Source of the DNA: an uncultured Prevotella sp.
GTDB lineage: Bacteria; Bacteroidota; Bacteroidia; Bacteroidales; Bacteroidaceae
Assembly (NCBI GenBank): GCA_937877595.1
Contig: CALFIY010000059.1
Coordinates: forward strand, 1 to 11,360
Length of the DNA stretch: 11,360 bases
Direction of reading: 5' to 3'
Below the pieces are notes generated by a model that was not told the origin of the DNA, made no database searches, and worked only from the letters and a program-made list of their open reading frames with translations. Of the stretch, positions 8,554-11,360 are shown in pieces. Made by a program: the position numbers and the translations under genes. Positions within the stretch are counted from its first letter, which is position 1; each line of letters begins with the position of its first letter.

Positions 8554-10110
8554 ATGCAGCAACTGACCGATCTCTATACACAATGGTGTGGCTCGGAGCC
8601 TGCCGACGTCAGCAAGTTGCCTGGCGCGGGCAGCAATCGTCAGTACTATCGCATTACATCCCACGACGGCACTACTGTCGTGGGATGTATCGGTACAAGT
8701 CGCGACGAAAACCATGCCTTTGTATATCTCTGCCGCCATTTTGCTAACCTGCAACTTCCCGTACCACGCATACTGGCTGTTAGCGGCGACGAGTTGCGCT
8801 ATCTGCAGACCGACCTTGGCAGCATGTCGCTGTTCGATGCCATTCGTGGCGGACGTGAAGCCGGAGGCCGATACACCGTTGAGGAGCAGCAACTGCTGAA
8901 GCGCACCATACGACAACTGCCAAGCATCCAACTGCGCGGCGCTGATGGGCTCGATTTCTCCAACTGCTATCCGCAGGCAGAATTCGATGTCAATTCGGTG
9001 CTCTTCGACCTCAACTACTTCAAGTACTGCTTTCTCAAGGCCACCAATATCGACTTTCACGAACTCAAACTCGAAGCCGATTTCCGCCTTATGGCCAAAG
9101 ACCTGACTCAGGAGCGCTCCGATGCTTTCCTGTATCGTGATTTTCAGGCGCGCAACATTATGCTTGTCGACGGCAAGCCGTATTTCATCGACTTCCAAGG
9201 CGGACGACGCGGCCCATATTACTATGATCTGGCCTCTTTCCTGTGGCAGGCATCGGCCAAATATCCACATAAGTTGCGCCGCGAACTGGTCTACGAATAC
9301 TACAACGCACTGAAGCAATACGTTGAGGTGCCTCGTCCACACCATTTCGTTGCTCGGCTCTCCCTTTTCGTTCTGTTCCGCATTCTGCAGGTACTTGGGG
9401 CTTACGGCTTCCGTGGCTATTTCGAGCGCAAGCAGCATTTCATCACGTCCATTCCACCTGCCATCACCAACCTGCGCGAACTGATTGACAGCACGTCGTT
9501 CCCCTACCCCCACCTGATGGAGGTGCTCAACCAACTGTGCGGCCTGCCTCAGTTCAAGCAGATTGAAGTTGCCGCCAGACGTTCCGACGGCTATAAGACC
9601 ACCGACCGCAATCCCTACACGCCCCATCCGCAAGACGGTCCTGCCACATTCTCCAAGTACGACGGCAGTGGCCCACTTGTTGTGAGCATCTACAGTTTCA
9701 GTTTCCGCAAGGGTATTCCCGAGGACAAGAGCGGCAATGGCGGCGGCTATGTTTTCGACTGCCGTTCCACTCACAACCCAGGCCGCTACGAGCCGTACAA
9801 ACAACTTACCGGCCTTGACGAGCCCGTAATAAGATTTCTTGAGAACGACGGCGAAATACTAACATTCCTCGACAGCGTCTATCGACTTGCCGATGCCCAT
9901 GTCCGCCGCTACATCCAGCGTGGGTTCACCTCACTGATGTTCTCCTTCGGCTGTACGGGCGGCCAGCATCGCAGTGTCTATTCTGCGCAGCATCTTGCCC
10001 AGCATATCCACGACAGGTTTGGCATAGAGGTACGCGTATGCCATCGCGAGCAAGGCATCAACTTCGTTCTTGATGCTCAGCAGCAAGCAGAAGAGGTTAA
10101 AAGAGTTTAA
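8554..10110 (+). CDS. Fusion: APH-type (AmgK-like) sugar kinase domain plus RapZ C-terminal domain
   Basis: A 518-residue two-domain protein. Residues 1-340 resemble aminoglycoside phosphotransferase-fold kinases of the AmgK (N-acetylmuramate/N-acetylglucosamine anomeric kinase) type: GAGSNRQYYRI near the N-terminus as the nucleotide loop, the catalytic loop YRDFQARN with Asp196, and IDFQGGRRGP with metal-binding Asp213. Residues about 375-505 match the RapZ C-terminal domain: SFSFRKGIP, GGGYVFDCRSTHNPGRY, LTGLDEPV and FGCTGGQHRS (Cys467, Gly469, His472, Arg473). In E. coli this RapZ part senses glucosamine-6-P and binds small RNA. RapZ's own P-loop kinase domain is replaced here. The ATG at 8554 is preferred. 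The alternative at 8533 overlaps araB by 17 bp and adds 7 residues. The substrate is unknown, and a cell-wall amino-sugar role is inference. Confidence 0.85.
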   Translation: MQQLTDLYTQWCGSEPADVSKLPGAGSNRQYYRITSHDGTTVVGCIGTSRDENHAFVYLCRHFANLQLPVPRILAVSGDELRYLQTDLGSMSLFDAIRGGREAGGRYTVEEQQLLKRTIRQLPSIQLRGADGLDFSNCYPQAEFDVNSVLFDLNYFKYCFLKATNIDFHELKLEADFRLMAKDLTQERSDAFLYRDFQARNIMLVDGKPYFIDFQGGRRGPYYYDLASFLWQASAKYPHKLRRELVYEYYNALKQYVEVPRPHHFVARLSLFVLFRILQVLGAYGFRGYFERKQHFITSIPPAITNLRELIDSTSFPYPHLMEVLNQLCGLPQFKQIEVAARRSDGYKTTDRNPYTPHPQDGPATFSKYDGSGPLVVSIYSFSFRKGIPEDKSGNGGGYVFDCRSTHNPGRYEPYKQLTGLDEPVIRFLENDGEILTFLDSVYRLADAHVRRYIQRGFTSLMFSFGCTGGQHRSVYSAQHLAQHIHDRFGIEVRVCHREQGINFVLDAQQQAEEVKRV

Positions 10111-10133
10111 TTCACAATTCACTTCTCTAAATT

Positions 10134-10161
10134 TATGAATTATGAATTATGGATTATGAAT
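10134..10161. repeat. Tandem repeat of TATGAAT, four copies
   Basis: Four back-to-back 7-bp units TATGAAT, the third changed to TATGGAT, lie between the kinase/RapZ gene and the tRNA. A flanking 9-bp inverted repeat, TTTAATTCA (10106-10114) and TGAATTAAA (10157-10165), could form a weak AT-rich hairpin after the operon. The tRNA -33 box falls inside the repeat. Confidence 0.8.
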
Positions 10162-10178
10162 TAAAAGTCCTACCTTTG
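10148..10178 (+). promoter_or_regulatory. Bacteroidetes-type promoter of the tRNA-Arg gene
   Basis: TACCTTTG at 10171-10178 is an exact match to the -7 consensus TAnnTTTG. TATG at 10148-10151 matches three of four -33 bases (TTTG) with a 19-bp spacer. The -7 box ends 9 nt before the tRNA 5' end, which leaves room for a very short 5' leader. Confidence 0.8.
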
Positions 10179-10187
10179 CAGCCGCTT

Positions 10188-10261
10188 GGTCCCGTAGCTT
10201 AGTTGAATAGAGCGTCAGATTCCGGTTCTGAAGGTCCAGGGTTTGAATCCCTGCGGGATCA
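10188..10261 (+). tRNA. tRNA-Arg (anticodon CCG)
   Basis: A complete 74-nt cloverleaf can be drawn. The acceptor stem GGTCCCG/CGGGATC has one G-T wobble. The anticodon stem TCAGA/TCTGA encloses loop TTCCGGT with anticodon CCG at 10222-10224. The T-arm is CAGGG-TTTGAAT-CCCTG. The discriminator base is A10261. It reads CGG arginine codons. CCA is not encoded at the 3' end. It has its own promoter and terminator and so appears independent of the upstream operon. Confidence 0.97.
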
Positions 10262-10269
10262 CAAAAGTG

Positions 10270-10311
10270 AATGGAGATTTGCAAGTGTTACTTGCAGGTC
10301 TCCATTTTTTT
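10270..10311 (+). terminator. Intrinsic terminator after tRNA-Arg
   Basis: Outer stem AATGGAGA/TCTCCATT (10270-10277 and 10299-10306), a small TTT/AGG internal loop, inner stem GCAAGT/ACTTGC (10281-10286 and 10290-10295) and a GTT loop. The 3' arm runs into seven consecutive T (10305-10311). This is a textbook Rho-independent terminator 8 nt after the tRNA. Confidence 0.93.
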
Positions 10312-10489
10312 ATTTACAGTGTGGCGAGCGCCTGTGCATGCGGAGAAAAAATCATAACGCTTTTTATTTTAAAAAACACTGCTTTTAAAAAAATTAAAAC
10401 AGCTTTTACGAAAATAAAAACAGTGTTTTTTTCAGAAAAAACAGCTGGGAGAAAAATTGCTGCACGACGAAAAACATTTGTCGCGAAAA
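10312..10489. other. AT-rich intergenic spacer with an inverted repeat; no gene seen
   Basis: The spacer between the tRNA terminator and the next promoter is dominated by A and T runs. Arms AAAAAACACTG (10371-10381) and CAGTGTTTTTT (10421-10431) form an 11-bp inverted repeat with a 39-nt spacer. The 3' arm ends in seven T, so it could act as a second, looser terminator. Open frames here are low-complexity lysine/phenylalanine runs that start inside the tRNA region, and they are not credible genes. Confidence 0.7.
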
Positions 10490-10520
10490 TTTGTCCTTAA
10501 AAATATTATTTGTACTTTTG
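10490..10520 (+). promoter_or_regulatory. Strong Bacteroidetes-type promoter for the subunit M gene and leader
   Basis: TTTG at 10490-10493 (-33 box) and TACTTTTG at 10513-10520 (exact TAnnTTTG -7 box) are separated by 19 bp, the usual spacing for the Bacteroidetes primary sigma factor. An A/T-rich tract precedes it. Transcription would start near 10525-10528, giving an untranslated or partly translated leader of about 360 nt before the ATG at 10889. Confidence 0.82.
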
Positions 10521-10732
10521 CCTTCAAGTACTGCCAGGCGCCGTTTCTGACTTTGCAGCCAACAGTAGCGCGGCAAGCCTCAAGAAAAAGCGAGCGACAC
10601 CCAGAGCGATGAGTGGGCAGTATGACTTTTGAGGGTAAAACAATAACGACATGAGCAGTTATTAGAAGTATGTAGAAACGTGAGAAATTTCTAAATTACC
10701 AGCAAATTCGATAATTGTGATTGTTCGCGCTT

Positions 10733-10888
10733 ATGGCGTGGACGTCACTTATCTTTCTGGTGGGCAATCTCACGGCCTCTACATACGATAAGAGCGGACA
10801 CGCTTTTATCGTGTATAGAGGCTTTGCTGTAGATAAAGTCCAAAGAGTTCCGATAAGTGCTTATCGTCCTGAAAGTTATAAGCACTAA
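10733..10888 (+). CDS. Possible 51-aa upstream ORF in the leader, stop abutting the next ATG
   Basis: ATG 10733 opens a 51-codon frame (start MAWTSLIFLVGN, end RPESYKH) whose TAA occupies 10886-10888, directly before the ATG of the subunit M gene at 10889 in the same frame. Zero spacing would allow a terminating ribosome to restart at once (translational coupling). The peptide has a short hydrophobic start and no domain I recognise. The large hairpin lies inside it. The other two plus-strand frames are also open over much of this stretch, so the conserved object may be RNA rather than peptide. A real product is uncertain. Confidence 0.35.
   Translation: MAWTSLIFLVGNLTASTYDKSGHAFIVYRGFAVDKVQRVPISAYRPESYKH
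10775..10822 (+). promoter_or_regulatory. 48-nt near-perfect hairpin in the leader
   Basis: GCCTCTA (10775-10781) pairs with TAGAGGC (10816-10822). After one C-A mismatch, the stem continues through ACGATAA/TTATCGT (10785-10791 and 10806-10812) to GCG/CGC (10794-10796 and 10801-10803), closed by a GACA tetraloop (10797-10800). I count 21 pairs, two of them G-T wobbles, and one mismatch. No T tract follows, so it is not an ordinary terminator. Confidence 0.85.
10851..10886 (+). promoter_or_regulatory. Mutually exclusive hairpins next to the start codon
   Basis: Fold A is CGATAA-GTGC-TTATCG (10851-10866). Fold B pairs AGTGCTTAT (10856-10864) with ATAAGCACT (10878-10886), a 9-bp stem that ends 2 nt before the ATG at 10889. 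The two share bases 10856-10864 and cannot both form. The loop GTGC of fold A is also complementary to GCAC at 10882-10885, so a pseudoknot is a third option. The layout resembles a translation switch, but this is inference from base pairing only. Confidence 0.6.
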
Positions 10889-11360
10889 ATGCCAAACAAT
10901 GACAACGATACTTCCACAAAGGCCATTGGGGAAGACGTACTTTGGGCGATGACAGAAGGAGTGCTTGACACTCTGCTGCTCGACCACACCACTGGCCGTA
11001 ATATCTTCTGGGCTACGCACGACTACGAGTCGCTTGGTCCGGAATATGGCTACCATTCTGAGATTCTGCCATGCCTTATTGCTGGCGAGCGCAGGATGGT
11101 GGTCATGCCCCGTGTGCTTAAGAGCAGGGAGCAGCAGACCGACCGCTCAAAGGATATGGCGGAGGTGTTTACTCCGTCGTGGATATGCAATGCTCAGAAC
11201 GACTTGGTTGATGAGGCGTGGTGGGCGGAAGAAGGCAAAACCTGGGAGGACTATGTCCGCTCCACCCGTATGGAAATCACATGTGGCGAAGCGCCCTATC
11301 TCGCAAGCCGCTACGACACCACTACCGGCGACCCTATCCCCCTGCAGAAGCGAATCGGAC
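10889..11360 (+). CDS. 'Restriction endonuclease subunit M' family protein, 5' part
   Basis: The frame opened by ATG 10889 stays open to the window edge (157 residues seen). The stretch RPRVLKSREQQ-like (here PRVLKSREQQT), AEVFTPSWICNAQN, LVDEAWW, KTWEDYVRSTR and MEITCGEAPYLASRYDTTTG is the signature of a Bacteroidales family that databases usually name restriction endonuclease subunit M. FTPSWICNAQN resembles the entry to an adenine-methyltransferase-like domain, but the catalytic NPPY-type motif is not in the visible part, so activity cannot be judged. The segment between DEAWW and the GKTWEDYV motif looks shorter than in relatives I remember. The start is set by the abutting upstream stop and the family-like distance to the VLKSRE block. 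It is transcribed from the 10490-10520 promoter. Confidence 0.72.
   Translation, partial: MPNNDNDTSTKAIGEDVLWAMTEGVLDTLLLDHTTGRNIFWATHDYESLGPEYGYHSEILPCLIAGERRMVVMPRVLKSREQQTDRSKDMAEVFTPSWICNAQNDLVDEAWWAEEGKTWEDYVRSTRMEITCGEAPYLASRYDTTTGDPIPLQKRIG

Larger units (their letters stand above)
10526..10888 (+). ncRNA. Long structured 5' leader of the subunit M gene, unidentified
   Basis: From the predicted start site to the ATG, the leader holds a series of inverted repeats. TACTGCC/GGCAGTA (10529-10535 with 10616-10622) closes a domain of about 90 nt. AATAAC/GTTATT pairs 10642-10647 with 10658-10663. TAGAAA/TTTCTA pairs 10673-10678 with 10688-10693. Then come the large 10775-10822 hairpin and the paired alternatives at 10851-10886, listed separately. 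It does not show the conserved cores of tmRNA, RNase P RNA or SRP RNA that I know. Whether it is a riboswitch-like leader, a processed small RNA or a repeated mobile sequence cannot be told from one copy. The 5' and 3' limits are inferred from the promoter and the start codon. Confidence 0.5.

Noticed and set aside
8479..9804. Long minus-strand open frame (441 codons) opposite the kinase/RapZ gene
   Set aside because: The plus-strand gene has clear kinase and RapZ motifs, while the minus-strand translation shows no recognisable domain and sits in a tightly packed plus-strand operon. It is an effect of biased codon use.
10203..10500. Short plus-strand open frames across the tRNA and AT-rich spacer
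   Set aside because: They run through a functional tRNA and terminator and then through low-complexity Lys/Phe sequence.
10174..10560. Direct repeat CTTTGCAGCC at 10174-10183 and 10551-10560 as possible attachment sites
   Set aside because: Only 10 bp are shared and neither copy lies in the tRNA 3' end. The first belongs to a promoter, so chance is the simpler explanation.
10526..10730. Leader RNA as tmRNA, RNase P RNA, SRP RNA or 6S RNA
   Set aside because: The conserved sequence cores known to me for the first three are absent, and a 6S-like closed rod is not evident. A covariance-model search would be needed to exclude 6S fully.
10745..11056. 103-codon minus-strand frame across the leader and subunit M start
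   Set aside because: It crosses a strong hairpin and lies antisense to a recognisable gene. No domain is seen.

Overview
The window looks like a chromosomal piece from a member of Bacteroidales, most likely the Prevotella/Segatella/Bacteroides group. Three things point that way. The L-arabinose operon has the Bacteroides-type layout, including the Nudix-fold repressor AraR instead of AraC. Two intergenic promoters match the Bacteroidetes sigma pattern (TTTG-like -33 box, 19 bp spacer, TAnnTTTG -7 box). Genes generally lack clear Shine-Dalgarno sequences. Identifications rest on recognised motifs; no database search was possible.

Region 1 (1-10110) is one long plus-strand operon for uptake and catabolism of L-arabinose or a related pentose. 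In order it holds: the 3' end of an aldose 1-epimerase gene (anomer interconversion), an XylE/AraE-type MFS sugar:H+ symporter, an SGLT-like sodium/sugar symporter, the AraR Nudix-fold regulator, L-ribulose-5-P 4-epimerase (araD), L-arabinose isomerase (araA), an FGGY-family ribulokinase (araB-like), and a fused sugar kinase/RapZ C-terminal domain protein. Most gaps are 4-6 bp. The exceptions are short gaps of 29-52 bp around the transporters and araD, and a 121-bp gap before araA that contains strong hairpins. Together the genes give import, mutarotation, isomerisation (AraA), phosphorylation (AraB) and epimerisation (AraD) to D-xylulose-5-P for the pentose phosphate pathway. The main promoter and any AraR operator probably lie upstream of the window.

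Region 2 (10111-10311) is a separate tRNA-Arg(CCG) unit with its own -33/-7 promoter and a strong intrinsic terminator. Region 3 (10312-10489) is AT-rich, with no credible gene.

Region 4 (10490-11360) starts with a very good Bacteroidetes promoter. It drives a leader of about 360 nt full of inverted repeats: an outer domain helix, two small hairpins, a 48-nt hairpin with 21 of 22 positions paired, and a pair of mutually exclusive hairpins against the start codon. A possible 51-codon upstream ORF ends exactly where the main gene begins (TAA then ATG with no gap). The main gene is the 5' part of the Bacteroidales protein family usually annotated 'restriction endonuclease subunit M', and it runs off the window. 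This leader is the part of the window least explained by known biology.
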